From Arcobacter sp. CECT 8986 (GTDB taxonomy: Bacteria; Campylobacterota; Campylobacteria; Campylobacterales; Arcobacteraceae), in NCBI RefSeq assembly GCF_004116725.1, contig NZ_PDKG01000008.1, positions 1 through 64,000 on the forward strand: a stretch of DNA of 64,000 nucleotides, read 5' to 3'. Made by a program: the position numbers and the translations under genes. The notes under the pieces are model-generated. The model was not told the DNA's origin, ran no database searches, and worked only from the letters and a program-made list of their open reading frames with translations. Numbering within the stretch: position 1 is the first letter of the stretch; the number at the start of each line of letters is the position of its first letter. Shown here one piece after another: positions 7,699-16,970 of this stretch.

Positions 7699-10090
7699 CT
7701 TTATTTAGTAATTTTAGTTGTTCTTCTGCCTCTTTTGAGCCAACAACTTCATACCATTTTTTTGCAAGTTCTATTTTTTGTGGAACTTTACCTTTTCCAT
7801 GGTGTAGAATTTTAGCAATTTGAAATGCTGCTTGTTTGTCTTTTGCTAAGTTGTATGCTTTATCATAAAATCTTAATGCTTTAAATACATCTTGTTTTAC
7901 ACCAAGACCATTTTCATACATATATGCAACTTCATAATATCCCTTACCAGTTTTTGAGTTTAGAGATTTTTCAAAATATTTAGCAGCAGTTTCATAATCT
8001 TTTTTCTCATTTATATAATAATATCCTACATAAAATGCAATATTTTTATCTAAATAAGCAATTTTTTCATAATATTTGATTGCTTCATTTTTATCTTTTT
8101 TTACTCCTGCATATCCTAATATATAAATATCACCTAAGATATAGTTACAATCAAAATCTTTTAGTTTTGCACCTTTCTCAAAATAGTCTAAGGCTTTTTT
8201 ATTATCAACAGATATCTTTACTTTGCTTTTTTCATAATATAATAATCCAAGTTCATAATATGCTTTAGCATAGTAATATTTTGCAGCTTTCTCAAAGTAA
8301 GTTAGTGCTTTATTGATATCTTTTTTAGTCTCAACTCCATAATAATAGAATTTTGCTAATTCAAAATATCCATCAGCTCTACTTTTTTTAGCTAATTCTT
8401 GTGCATAATATTTAGCTTTTTTTGTATTTGCTAGTTTCTCTTCACAAGATTTACAACTATAAATATTATATAACTCTTTTAGGGAATCTACATCTCCAAG
8501 TGAAACGGCTTTTTCAAAATAACTAATTGCCAATTTTGGGTTTGCCATAGATTTAAATTTATAGCTTGGATAAAAGTATAAGTCAGCTAATTTTTTAGTA
8601 GCTTTTATATCACCTTCTTTTGATAGCTTTTCTAATATAGCTATTCCTTTATCCATAGTCGCTTTTTTTCTTAAATATATAAAATTTGCAAGCTCTAATT
8701 TACTTTTCACATCACCAGAATTTGCAGCAGCTTGTAGATATTTTAAAGCAAGTTCTTTATTTGTAAACTTATAATAATCAGTAAGCTTTCTTAGTGTGAT
8801 AATGTTTTGCTCTTTTAAATCTTTTTTTAAAATTGTCTCCAAAAAGTTTGGCTCAAACTTCATAGAAGAGCTATTGAAGAACTTAGCTTTTGCTTTTTTT
8901 ATTAAAGATTCATTTGGGTGTTCTATTATGTATTGTTGCCATTTTTTAGCTTCATCATCTGCTTTAGCTTTAGAGAACATAAATGCAAAAGATTTCTTTT
9001 TGAAAGCTAGTTCAACAACTGCATCTTCATCATAATTTGCTGCTAGTTCTTCCCAGATTTTATAAGAAGCATCTTTTTTATATGCTTTATATAAAGCTCT
9101 TGCAAAAGATTTCTTACCATCAAGTGTTTTAAAATATTCTTGTTTTAACTCTTCATACTCTTTTTTATATTTTTTATCATTTAGGTATTTTGATATTAAT
9201 GTAGCTTTTGCTTTTTCTAATCCTAAAGAAGAGGCTTTTTTAATAGCACTTATCTGTTTTTCTTCATTTTGATTTATATTAAAAGTTTTATAATAACTAT
9301 AAACAATATATAAATCATAATAAATCTCAGATTTTATTTTTTTATCATTTGTTAAAGAGATTGCTTTTTCATAAAGTTTGATACTTCTTTTATCATGATT
9401 TGCTTTTAAAAGTTTTGCACTTTTGTAAATATCATCAAAGCTATTTGAGTTATAAATAGCATTTATTGTATTTTCTATCTCTTGTTTTTTATCTAATTCA
9501 TATATTTTATTTAAGTACTTAAAAGAGTTTTTATTATCATTTATAAAACCTTTTTTCACCATAATATCCATAATCTCTTTTGCTTTATAATCATAGTGAC
9601 CAGCTCTATTTTTATAGATATTTTTTGTATAGATTTCATATAATTTTTTTAAATCATCTTTTGTTGCATCTTTTAATATAATATCTCTTATGTCAACTTC
9701 TTTTTCAATATCATAATTATTTATATAATAATCAAGAAGTAGCCATAAAGACTCTTTTTCATCTTTTGCAAGAGTTAGTAATTTTTCATATTTTAAATCA
9801 CCATTTATAAACATATCTTTGTAGTTTTTAAATATTTTTGCAAAAGCTAATATATTTTCACTATTTTTTTGAGAAGTAATTAAATCTAACCATTTGTTAT
9901 AGTAATTTAATCCCTCTTTTGTTTCTGGAAAATTATATTTTTTATTTAAAGCAATCATTGCTTCAATGTCACCAGAATTGGCACTATTTATAAGTGTAGC
10001 CTTTGATGCTTTTTCATAATCAGGTGTACTTAAATTAGTACAACCTGTCATTATGAATAAAACAGTTAGTATTGAAATAATATATTTCAT
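7691..10090 (-). CDS. Large Sel1/TPR-repeat lipoprotein
   Basis: 799 residues. A 16-residue hydrophobic signal ends in the lipobox FIMTGC, so the mature protein is probably lipid-anchored in the outer membrane or periplasm. Nearly all the rest is helical solenoid: degenerate repeats in the first half and clearer Sel1-like repeats after about 430, with the pattern A-x-x-Y-x-x-K-A-x-x-x-G and segments such as ENGLGVKQDVFKALRFYDKA. Such solenoids are protein-binding scaffolds; AlgK and PelB-type exopolysaccharide proteins and EnhC-like proteins are examples of exported ones. It is the last gene of a three-gene operon and is paralogous to the first (11620-14037). Lys-rich, no enzyme domain seen. 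Confidence 0.85.
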   Translation of the reverse strand: MKYIISILTVLFIMTGCTNLSTPDYEKASKATLINSANSGDIEAMIALNKKYNFPETKEGLNYYNKWLDLITSQKNSENILAFAKIFKNYKDMFINGDLKYEKLLTLAKDEKESLWLLLDYYINNYDIEKEVDIRDIILKDATKDDLKKLYEIYTKNIYKNRAGHYDYKAKEIMDIMVKKGFINDNKNSFKYLNKIYELDKKQEIENTINAIYNSNSFDDIYKSAKLLKANHDKRSIKLYEKAISLTNDKKIKSEIYYDLYIVYSYYKTFNINQNEEKQISAIKKASSLGLEKAKATLISKYLNDKKYKKEYEELKQEYFKTLDGKKSFARALYKAYKKDASYKIWEELAANYDEDAVVELAFKKKSFAFMFSKAKADDEAKKWQQYIIEHPNESLIKKAKAKFFNSSSMKFEPNFLETILKKDLKEQNIITLRKLTDYYKFTNKELALKYLQAAANSGDVKSKLELANFIYLRKKATMDKGIAILEKLSKEGDIKATKKLADLYFYPSYKFKSMANPKLAISYFEKAVSLGDVDSLKELYNIYSCKSCEEKLANTKKAKYYAQELAKKSRADGYFELAKFYYYGVETKKDINKALTYFEKAAKYYYAKAYYELGLLYYEKSKVKISVDNKKALDYFEKGAKLKDFDCNYILGDIYILGYAGVKKDKNEAIKYYEKIAYLDKNIAFYVGYYYINEKKDYETAAKYFEKSLNSKTGKGYYEVAYMYENGLGVKQDVFKALRFYDKAYNLAKDKQAAFQIAKILHHGKGKVPQKIELAKKWYEVVGSKEAEEQLKLLNKAN

Positions 10091-10099
10091 TTATATCCT

Positions 10100-11623
10100 T
10101 TACAGCATATATTTAAGTCGTTTCATTAAAGCATCATTATTTTTAATACCTTCTTGAACTTCTTTTTTTATACCATTATAAAGTGGAGAGTCTTTTCTAT
10201 TTTTTAAGATATATCTATATACACCAAGTTTTATTTTTTTTGCAGCAGCAAATCCTAACTTTTGCATTTTATCACTTATTGAAAGAATCTTTTTAAAATC
10301 TTTTGTTGATAATTTATCTAAATCACTTGGTGCTCCAAGTTTTACTATTCCATAGTATAAAGCTTCTAAATTATTCTTTTTAGCAAGTTCATTTGCAAGT
10401 TTTTCAACTTTTTTAGGCTCTTTTTTATATGTTTTTTCTTTTAGATATAGGCTCATTAATAGCTGCTTTGCTGGAGTATAATTTTCATTTGAAAGCTTTT
10501 CTAAAATCTTAATTGATTCTTCTGCTCCATGGTATCTATTTGCAGCTAACTCTTGTGCGAAGATAAACATATCTTTTTTACTTGCTTTATTTAAAATATA
10601 CTTTTTTGCTTTGATTGCAAGTTTTGATTTTCCATATCTTGAGAAATATAACATAGTTTTTATATCATTGTTTTCAATATATTTTTCTAATATATCATCT
10701 TTATATCTTGATAGATTATATTTAACTTCTGAGTTAATAAACTTTTCAGATGAAAATCTTTTTGTTATGTTATTTATAAGTTCATTGTATCCATATTTAT
10801 GCATTTGAATAGATTTTAATTTTAAATATATTCCTTTTGCATTTCCATTTTTTACAAATCTATTTAAAAGATGTTTTTTATCATTATATTTTAGAAATTT
10901 TTCATTTTTGATATAAAACTCTACTAAATCATCATCTTTTAATTTTTTAATAGATGAAATCCATTTATAATCTTCTTTGAAAATCTCTATTAAAGCCTCT
11001 TTATTACCTAGTTTTGCAGCTTTTTCAAGTAGTTTTATCTTTTTGTCTTTATCAAGATATAAAGAAAAATCATCAGTTGTTAATAAATAAATAGCCTTTG
11101 CATTATTATGTTTACTTGCAATTTCTATTAAATTTTTTGCTTTTTGTGGTGCTACATCTTCAATAAGAAGTGCAAACTCTACATATTTAGAGTATTTTTT
11201 TGAATCAAGGATTCTGTTGTACCATAAATCTCTTTTATCTCTACTATATCTTATATCACTTTTAATAGTATCCATATCAAGATTTTTTATTCTTAAGTCT
11301 TTTAAATAGTCTCTATTTTCTCTATTTAGTGAGTATGAATATTTTATCAAATCTAATTTATTGTGTTTATTTAAAGTATCAATATATTTTTTTACTTTTT
11401 GATTCTCTTCTATTCTTGATAAACCACTTATTAGCTTATCTGCATTCTCATAATTTCCTTTTATAAACTCTTTTTCATAGCAAAAAGTTTGAAAAACTGA
11501 TTCTGCTTTTAAATCACAATTAATTTTTACATTATTTGTTGAAGCTATCGCAGAAGATGTTATTAAAAAAGTAGATAAAACTACTTTTTTAAATGACCAA
11601 GTAAAGATGCTATCACTTCTCAT
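10100..11623 (-). CDS. Exported Sel1/TPR-like helical repeat protein
   Basis: 507 residues with a Sec signal peptide (hydrophobic run about 13-25, likely cleavage after AIA) and no lipobox, so the mature protein should be soluble in the periplasm. The rest is Lys-rich helical repeats; Sel1-like units such as DVAPQKAKNLIEIASKHNNA and GAEESIKILEKLSNENYTPA are visible but weak. The start ATG overlaps the stop of the upstream lipoprotein gene (ATGA), and the next gene starts 9 bases later, so the three are translated from one transcript. No enzyme motif. Function unknown; it may be a soluble partner of the two lipoproteins. Confidence 0.75.
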   Translation of the reverse strand: MRSDSIFTWSFKKVVLSTFLITSSAIASTNNVKINCDLKAESVFQTFCYEKEFIKGNYENADKLISGLSRIEENQKVKKYIDTLNKHNKLDLIKYSYSLNRENRDYLKDLRIKNLDMDTIKSDIRYSRDKRDLWYNRILDSKKYSKYVEFALLIEDVAPQKAKNLIEIASKHNNAKAIYLLTTDDFSLYLDKDKKIKLLEKAAKLGNKEALIEIFKEDYKWISSIKKLKDDDLVEFYIKNEKFLKYNDKKHLLNRFVKNGNAKGIYLKLKSIQMHKYGYNELINNITKRFSSEKFINSEVKYNLSRYKDDILEKYIENNDIKTMLYFSRYGKSKLAIKAKKYILNKASKKDMFIFAQELAANRYHGAEESIKILEKLSNENYTPAKQLLMSLYLKEKTYKKEPKKVEKLANELAKKNNLEALYYGIVKLGAPSDLDKLSTKDFKKILSISDKMQKLGFAAAKKIKLGVYRYILKNRKDSPLYNGIKKEVQEGIKNNDALMKRLKYML

Positions 11624-14037
11624 TTTTTAGCCTTTTGTAATTTTTTTAAGTGCTCTTTTGCTTTTTTTGTTCCTGATTTTTTATACCATTGAATAGCTTT
11701 TTTGATATCTTTTTTATACTCGCCTTTTCCATATTCATATACAAGACCTACATTATATGCACCAATTCCTTTTTGGTCAGAATCATTTTCATTTGCAAAT
11801 GCATCTTGATAATATAAAACAGCTTTTTCTACATCTTTTGGAACACCATGACCTTTTTCGTATAAAATACCTAACTCAATTTGTGCAGAGGCTTTACCTT
11901 TTTTTGCAGAAATTTCATAATACTCTTTTGCTTTTTTATACTCTTTTTTGTCATTATAAAACTCTGCTAAATGGTATGCTGCATATTTGTTATATCTAGC
12001 AATTGGTTTAAAGTATTCAACTGCTTTATTTATATCTTTTTTTACACCATAACCATTTTTATAAAATACTCCTAGAAGGTTCATACACTCTGAATCTCTA
12101 TGTTTAACACCTTTTTCTAAATACTTTTTAGCTTCTTTATAGTCTAGTTTAATTATGGCGTCTTTATCATTTTCTCTATAATATAGCCATGCTAAATTAT
12201 AATATGCATGATAGTAACCTTTTTCTACTGCTTTTAAGTAGTTCTCTTTTGCTTTTTGTAAATCCTCTTTTACACCTTTTGAGTAGTGATAGTGCCAACC
12301 TAATGATGCATAATCATACCCTTTACCTCTTAAATCAACAAGTTTTTGAGTATAGTAAAAAGCTTTTTTATAATCTACACCTTTATTATCATTGCAAGGA
12401 CCACAAAGGTAGATATTTTGAAGCTTATCAATTGCATTTATATTATCTTGTTTTGCATAGTATTCATAAATTTTAATAGCAGCAGGAAAATTTTTCTCAT
12501 ATAAATATGAAGGATATCTATATAAAGATACAAGTTGCATACCTGATTTATAATCACCTTGTTTCATCAAAGTCTCTAGTATTTCAACTGCTTTGTCATA
12601 CTCTTTGAACTCTTTTTTCAAATACAGTTCAGCTAATTGTCTTTTACTATATACATCTCCATAACTAGCAGCTGTTTTATAATATTCTAGTGCTTTTTTA
12701 GAGTCTCTATATTTATTTTTTCTTGCAAGTTCTCTTAAATCTAAAATATTTATTTCACTAACTTCTTTTCTTGAATCTATATCTTTTTTCAATTTTTCAA
12801 TTGTATCTTTATAGTTTCTTTTAAGATAGTATGAATCTAGTTTTTTTAATAAATCTTGTTTTAGTTTTATATCATCGCTTTTAAGAATATAATCTTGCCA
12901 TTTTTTTATTAGTTTATATGCTTCTGGATTGAAATTATAAGAAGAAGTAGATTTTGTAGCAAGTTCTAAAATTGCTTCATTATTTCCATCATTTGCTAAC
13001 TCATTAAATAGTGTATCTGCTTTATCTTTTTTACCTTTTCTTTTATAAAATTCTGCAAGTGCAAATTTACCATCATTTGAATCTTTTAGTTTTTTAACTA
13101 ACTCTTCATATTTATCAATATATTCAGGTTTAGATGAGTAGTGATTTAAAAGCTCTTTTGAAGCATCTATATTATTTAAATTAGAAGCTTTTTCTAAATA
13201 TGAAACACTTTTTTCTTTATCTTTTTTGATATCTTCTCTATAACTACCTCTTGAATATATTTGTGCTAAATCATTATAAACTTCTGCTTTTGAATCATCT
13301 ATTTTTATAATTTGTTCATAAATTTTAATAGCATCAAGATATTTATATTTTGATTTTAAAAGTTGTGCAGTTTGTAGCATCTCATCAACATTTTTTGAAA
13401 GGATTACATTATTTATAAAATCATTATATTGTTGTTTATATTTTTCTCTAGAGCTATAATAAATTTTAGATTTGAACTCTTTTAATCTAGCTTCAAAAGG
13501 CTCTTTTATTCCTTTTTCATTCATAAGTTTTAAAATTTGCTCACTATCACTTCTTCTATATTTCTTTTTATAAAAAGAGTAAAGTTCTATAATTTGAGAA
13601 TCAGATAATTTATTTATAACACTTTTTTGAAGTTCGTTTTTTTCATCTTTTTTATAATTATTTGAATAGTACTCAATTAGTTTTACAGCAGCATCTAAAT
13701 CACCAAGTGCATAAGATTTTTTATATAAAGTTAGTGCTTTATTCTCTCCATTTATAAACATATCTTTATTTTCTAAATATACATCCGCTGCTTTTTGTAT
13801 ATTTTTTGCATCATTACTGTTTTCTATTATTTTATACCATTTGTTATATAAGTATAAACCTTCTTTTGTTTTTGGAAAATCATAATATTTTGCCAAATCA
13901 ACCATAGCTTTGATATCTTTGTTATTTGCATCTTGAATCAAATCCTCTTTTGAATCAATATTTGCCTTATTTAAATTTAAATTTGTACAACCTGTAAAAA
14001 ACAAAAATACAATAAGTAAAGGGGTTAAAAATTTCAT
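11620..14037 (-). CDS. Large Sel1-repeat lipoprotein, first gene of the operon
   Basis: 805 residues with lipobox FLFFTGC at about 11-17. The N-terminal portion shares with the 799-residue protein the layout of an early block reading like NKWYKIIENS.. and KDMFING, which marks them as paralogs. The C-terminal third has canonical Sel1 repeats (for example ELGILYEKGHGVPKDVEKAV and YKNGYGVKKDINKAVEYF). A CGPCN-type Cys pair near residue 550 has a counterpart SCKSCEE in the paralog. Probably an outer-membrane-anchored scaffold. First of three genes; the 242 bases upstream are shared with a divergent gene. Confidence 0.85.
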   Translation of the reverse strand: MKFLTPLLIVFLFFTGCTNLNLNKANIDSKEDLIQDANNKDIKAMVDLAKYYDFPKTKEGLYLYNKWYKIIENSNDAKNIQKAADVYLENKDMFINGENKALTLYKKSYALGDLDAAVKLIEYYSNNYKKDEKNELQKSVINKLSDSQIIELYSFYKKKYRRSDSEQILKLMNEKGIKEPFEARLKEFKSKIYYSSREKYKQQYNDFINNVILSKNVDEMLQTAQLLKSKYKYLDAIKIYEQIIKIDDSKAEVYNDLAQIYSRGSYREDIKKDKEKSVSYLEKASNLNNIDASKELLNHYSSKPEYIDKYEELVKKLKDSNDGKFALAEFYKRKGKKDKADTLFNELANDGNNEAILELATKSTSSYNFNPEAYKLIKKWQDYILKSDDIKLKQDLLKKLDSYYLKRNYKDTIEKLKKDIDSRKEVSEINILDLRELARKNKYRDSKKALEYYKTAASYGDVYSKRQLAELYLKKEFKEYDKAVEILETLMKQGDYKSGMQLVSLYRYPSYLYEKNFPAAIKIYEYYAKQDNINAIDKLQNIYLCGPCNDNKGVDYKKAFYYTQKLVDLRGKGYDYASLGWHYHYSKGVKEDLQKAKENYLKAVEKGYYHAYYNLAWLYYRENDKDAIIKLDYKEAKKYLEKGVKHRDSECMNLLGVFYKNGYGVKKDINKAVEYFKPIARYNKYAAYHLAEFYNDKKEYKKAKEYYEISAKKGKASAQIELGILYEKGHGVPKDVEKAVLYYQDAFANENDSDQKGIGAYNVGLVYEYGKGEYKKDIKKAIQWYKKSGTKKAKEHLKKLQKAKK

Positions 14038-14279
14038 ATTTTGTCCTGTTATTTTTTCTTGTTAGAATCTTTAGAAACACCAACTTTTTTTATTACTTCT
14101 ATATAACTTAATAAGAAGCAATAATATGCAAATTAATCTTAATTCAAGATATAATTTATTATTTATTGATAAAAATTATTATTTTTTTATAAATTAATAA
14201 GAATTCATAGTAAAAATAGTTCATAAATAGTTAAGATTTTTTTATGTATTATCGACGGTTAATTAAAAAAAGGATATAA
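14038..14279. promoter_or_regulatory. Divergent promoter region of the Sel1 operon and the AAA+ unit
   Basis: 242 AT-rich bases separate the reverse-strand Sel1 operon from the forward gene at 14280. A GTATTAT -10-like stretch near 14245 and an AAAAGGA ribosome binding site just before 14280 serve the forward side. On the reverse side AGGACAAA precedes the lipoprotein ATG. No RNA gene is apparent. Confidence 0.4.
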
Positions 14280-14642
14280 ATGATTTTTATAGGTATTTTT
14301 GCTTTTATTTTTTTAATAGTAATAGGTTTAAATATTTATGATAGTTCAAATTTGCAAAAACTTGAAGATTATATCAAAACTCAAAATTGTATTAATTACT
14401 CTTACTCAAGAGGCTCTTATAAAGCAATTTGTAATGAAAAAGTGTTAAAACTGGAAAATAGTTTCAATATTGACCTTGAAAAAAATAAAAAAGAGTTTTT
14501 ATATGTTAATATACGAAATTCAAAATTACAAAAGAACACTATATATATTAATAATGAGAAATTTGAATTTAAACAAAAAGAAAATGCAAAAGAATTTTAT
14601 AATTTATTACAGGAAAAGTTAGGCAATGACAGAAATAATTGA
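14280..14642 (+). CDS. Small single-pass membrane protein, unknown function
   Basis: 120 residues. A strongly hydrophobic N-terminal segment (about 2-20) is followed by a Lys/Asn-rich soluble part with two Cys residues (about 37 and 51). No known family is recognised. It overlaps the AAA+ ATPase gene by 17 bases and has a good AAAAGGA ribosome binding site, so it is translated with that ATPase and may anchor it or be its substrate (inference). Confidence 0.7.
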   Translation: MIFIGIFAFIFLIVIGLNIYDSSNLQKLEDYIKTQNCINYSYSRGSYKAICNEKVLKLENSFNIDLEKNKKEFLYVNIRNSKLQKNTIYINNEKFEFKQKENAKEFYNLLQEKLGNDRNN

Positions 14643-16362
14643 TTTTTTAAAAGCAGAAGATGTAAGTAAAGTTCCCTTTTATTCACAACTAAAATGTACA
14701 AAAGAAGAAGCAAAAATTTTACAATACTTGACAAAAGAGTATATTACAGGTAGAGATGCGCTTGTTGTAGTTGATGTATTGAGTGAATTTTATGATGTTA
14801 AAAAATATGAACATTTATATAAAGTAGAGAGTATTAAATCTTTATTAGAATTAGGGTGGTTAGTTCATAATAGTTTTGAGCACGTAAAAATTAGTGATAT
14901 CTCAAAATTAGAACTTCTAAACTCTAATATCTCTTTATCTTCTGCATTTTTAAAACTTTTAGAAGATGGTTCTTTAGAGTTTGTTCTACCAGAAATAAAA
15001 AAATATAGCGACCACTTAGAGTATTTACAAGATCAGTTCTTTAAAATAGATTTAGCAAAACAGTTAAATATGGTAAAACGAAATTTTGATGAAAACTCTC
15101 CAAATAGAAATAGATTAAAATCAAAACTTTTAATGCTTGAAAATAGAATTAAAGAAAGAGTAAAAGTTACAGACCATGAAATAATGCTTGAAAACTTTTT
15201 TAAAGAGTACTCTTTAAATGAACAAGAACAGATGATATTTCTTGCTTTATTAAAAGAGGAGTATTCAGGTGGAGATGGAACTATTAGAGATATGAATTAT
15301 CTAATTGAACTTATCTCTAGTGATGATTATGAAAAGATAAAATATAGAAGTTTATTAGAAGAGAGTTCAAAATTTGTATCTAAAGGTCTGATAGATTATG
15401 ATGAGGTTTTAACTGCTTTTGGAGGAATAAATAGAAACTTTTTTATTCCTGATGATATACTTTATAAAATATCACATCCAACTAAAAAGAAAAATTCAAG
15501 AACAAAAATAAAACTTGATTCTGTTATAAAAGAACAAGACATGTTTGAGTTAGTATCAACAAATAAAAGTTTAGATGATGTTGTATTAAATGAAAAAACA
15601 AGAGAGACTTTAGACTCTTTATTAAAACAAGTAGATAAAAATGTTTTAAATAGATTAAAACAGTGGGGCGTAAAAGAGAAAAAAAGAGGCATAGAAGCAA
15701 GAATTATTTTTTATGGCTTTGCAGGAACTGGAAAAACTTTAACAGCCTTAGCCTTAGCAAAATCTCTAAAAAGAGAAGTGCTTAGTTTTGATTGTAGTAA
15801 AATTTTATCTATGTATGTGGGTGAAAGTGAAAAAAATGTTAGAAATATTTTTGATACATACAAAGATTTAGTGCAAAGAACAAAAACAGAACCTATTTTA
15901 CTTTTAAATGAAGCAGATCAGTTTTTAAGTTCAAGAAGTACAGCTTCTAATAGTGGAAGTGAAAAAATGCATAATCAAATGCAAAATATATTTTTAGAAC
16001 AAATAGAGAGATTTGAAGGTATTTTAATAGCAACAACAAACTTATTAGAATCAATAGATACAGCATTTTCAAGAAGATTTAATTACAAAATAGAATTCAA
16101 AAAACCAAACTTTGAGCAAAGAGAAAAGTTATGGCAAAAACTTCTTCCTGAAACATTACCAATAAGTGAAGATTTTGATATAAAAGAGCTTCTATCTTAT
16201 GAGTTAACTGGTGGTCAAATTGAGCTAATTATCAAAAATACTGCATATAAAGTTGCACTTGAAGATGAACCTATTTTTACAGTAAACTCTTTTAAAGAGC
16301 AAATAGAAAAAGAGTTAAAAGGTAATTTTGACAGTGAAAATAAAATGGGATTTATGAGTTAA
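14626..16362 (+). CDS. AAA+ ATPase (CDC48/FtsH-like core) with a long unknown N-terminal region
   Basis: 578 residues. The first about 320 residues are charged, largely helical and unfamiliar. The AAA core starts at about 330: Walker A GFAGTGKT (about 365-372), Walker B PILLLNEADQF (about 422) in which the usual Asp of the DE pair is Asn while the Glu is kept, sensor 1 ILIATTNL, and arginine finger region FSRRF, then a helical C-terminal lid. The type is a protein-remodelling ATPase of the classic AAA clade; similar stand-alone AAA proteins occur in Campylobacter. Substrate unknown. ATG start inside the end of the preceding gene. Confidence 0.88.
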   Translation: MTEIIDFLKAEDVSKVPFYSQLKCTKEEAKILQYLTKEYITGRDALVVVDVLSEFYDVKKYEHLYKVESIKSLLELGWLVHNSFEHVKISDISKLELLNSNISLSSAFLKLLEDGSLEFVLPEIKKYSDHLEYLQDQFFKIDLAKQLNMVKRNFDENSPNRNRLKSKLLMLENRIKERVKVTDHEIMLENFFKEYSLNEQEQMIFLALLKEEYSGGDGTIRDMNYLIELISSDDYEKIKYRSLLEESSKFVSKGLIDYDEVLTAFGGINRNFFIPDDILYKISHPTKKKNSRTKIKLDSVIKEQDMFELVSTNKSLDDVVLNEKTRETLDSLLKQVDKNVLNRLKQWGVKEKKRGIEARIIFYGFAGTGKTLTALALAKSLKREVLSFDCSKILSMYVGESEKNVRNIFDTYKDLVQRTKTEPILLLNEADQFLSSRSTASNSGSEKMHNQMQNIFLEQIERFEGILIATTNLLESIDTAFSRRFNYKIEFKKPNFEQREKLWQKLLPETLPISEDFDIKELLSYELTGGQIELIIKNTAYKVALEDEPIFTVNSFKEQIEKELKGNFDSENKMGFMS

Positions 16363-16469
16363 AAAGTAAACTTTTGAAAAAAATATAATAAAAAATTATA
16401 GAAAAAAACATAAGTTAAACTTATATAGTTTAATAGGCAAATCTTAATAAAATATTATATAAAACAATA

Positions 16470-16499
16470 AAAAAAGAGTAACCATTTTTACTCTTTTTT
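16470..16499 (+). terminator. Rho-independent terminator after the AAA+ ATPase gene
   Basis: A 12-bp stem (AAAAAAGAGTAA / TTACTCTTTTTT) with a 6-base loop, ending in a T-run on the forward strand and, by symmetry, an A-run that gives T's on the reverse strand. It can work in both directions and isolates the nuo promoter region from the upstream gene. Confidence 0.8.
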
Positions 16500-16661
16500 A
16501 AACTAAAAATCTAATCAAAAAAAACAAATATAAATTAGGATAAAAAAAGTCTTATTTAAGTGGTTTTTCTATAAAATACTTTTTCAAAAATCTTTTTAAT
16601 AATGATTGTTATTTTTTAAATAAAAGCTTTAAAATAGGTACTTAAAATAAAAATAATTCTT

Positions 16662-16667
16662 TATAAT
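16662..16667 (+). promoter_or_regulatory. Candidate vegetative -10 box upstream of nuo
   Basis: A perfect TATAAT about 300 bases before nuoA. In a sequence this AT-rich one match is weak evidence, but it is the best match to the consensus in the gap. Confidence 0.3.
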
Positions 16668-16707
16668 AGTACAAATAAATAAGACTATAAAATAAGAAAA
16701 AGTTATT

Positions 16708-16724
16708 TTGGAATAGTTTTTGCA
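16708..16724 (+). promoter_or_regulatory. Candidate sigma-54 promoter (-24/-12) upstream of nuo
   Basis: The string TTGGAATAGTTTTTGCA places GG (16710-16711) and GC (16722-16723) exactly 10 bases apart, the spacing required for RpoN promoters, and resembles the TTGGAAC...TTTTTGC form typical of Campylobacter flagellar sigma-54 promoters. It lies about 250 bases before nuoA and points forward. What it would transcribe first is unclear. Confidence 0.5.
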
Positions 16725-16970
16725 TGATAAATATTACTTTAAATATTGTGATTAAAAAAATATACAATCTTTTAAATGGTAACTGTCAAATGTTACTTTT
16801 TGCAATAAAAAAATTGAATTTTTGAATTTCTTTGTTTTTTGAATTTTTTTTCAATATCTTTAAGGAAAAGTACTTCTTTAACATAAGTATAGCTTTAGTA
16901 GATATTAGATAGGATTTAATTAATAATTAATATAAGTTTAAGTGATATATTTCGAAATTAAGGATACATG

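Larger units (their letters stand above)
16363..16970. other. Long non-coding region upstream of the nuo operon
   Basis: About 600 bases without a convincing ORF. In order it holds a 15-base palindrome (16410-16424), a terminator (16470-16499), a TATAAT box (16662-16667), a sigma-54-type -24/-12 element (16708-16724), an inverted GTAAC/GTTAC pair (16779-16796) and three TTGAATTT copies (16814-16846). A small RNA or a long 5' leader could fit here, but I cannot show one from sequence. Confidence 0.6.

Noticed and set aside
16597-16615. Fur-box-like stretch (AATAATGATTGTTATT) before nuo
   Set aside because: Only the outer 5 bases are symmetrical, and AT-rich matches of this quality occur by chance in this genome.
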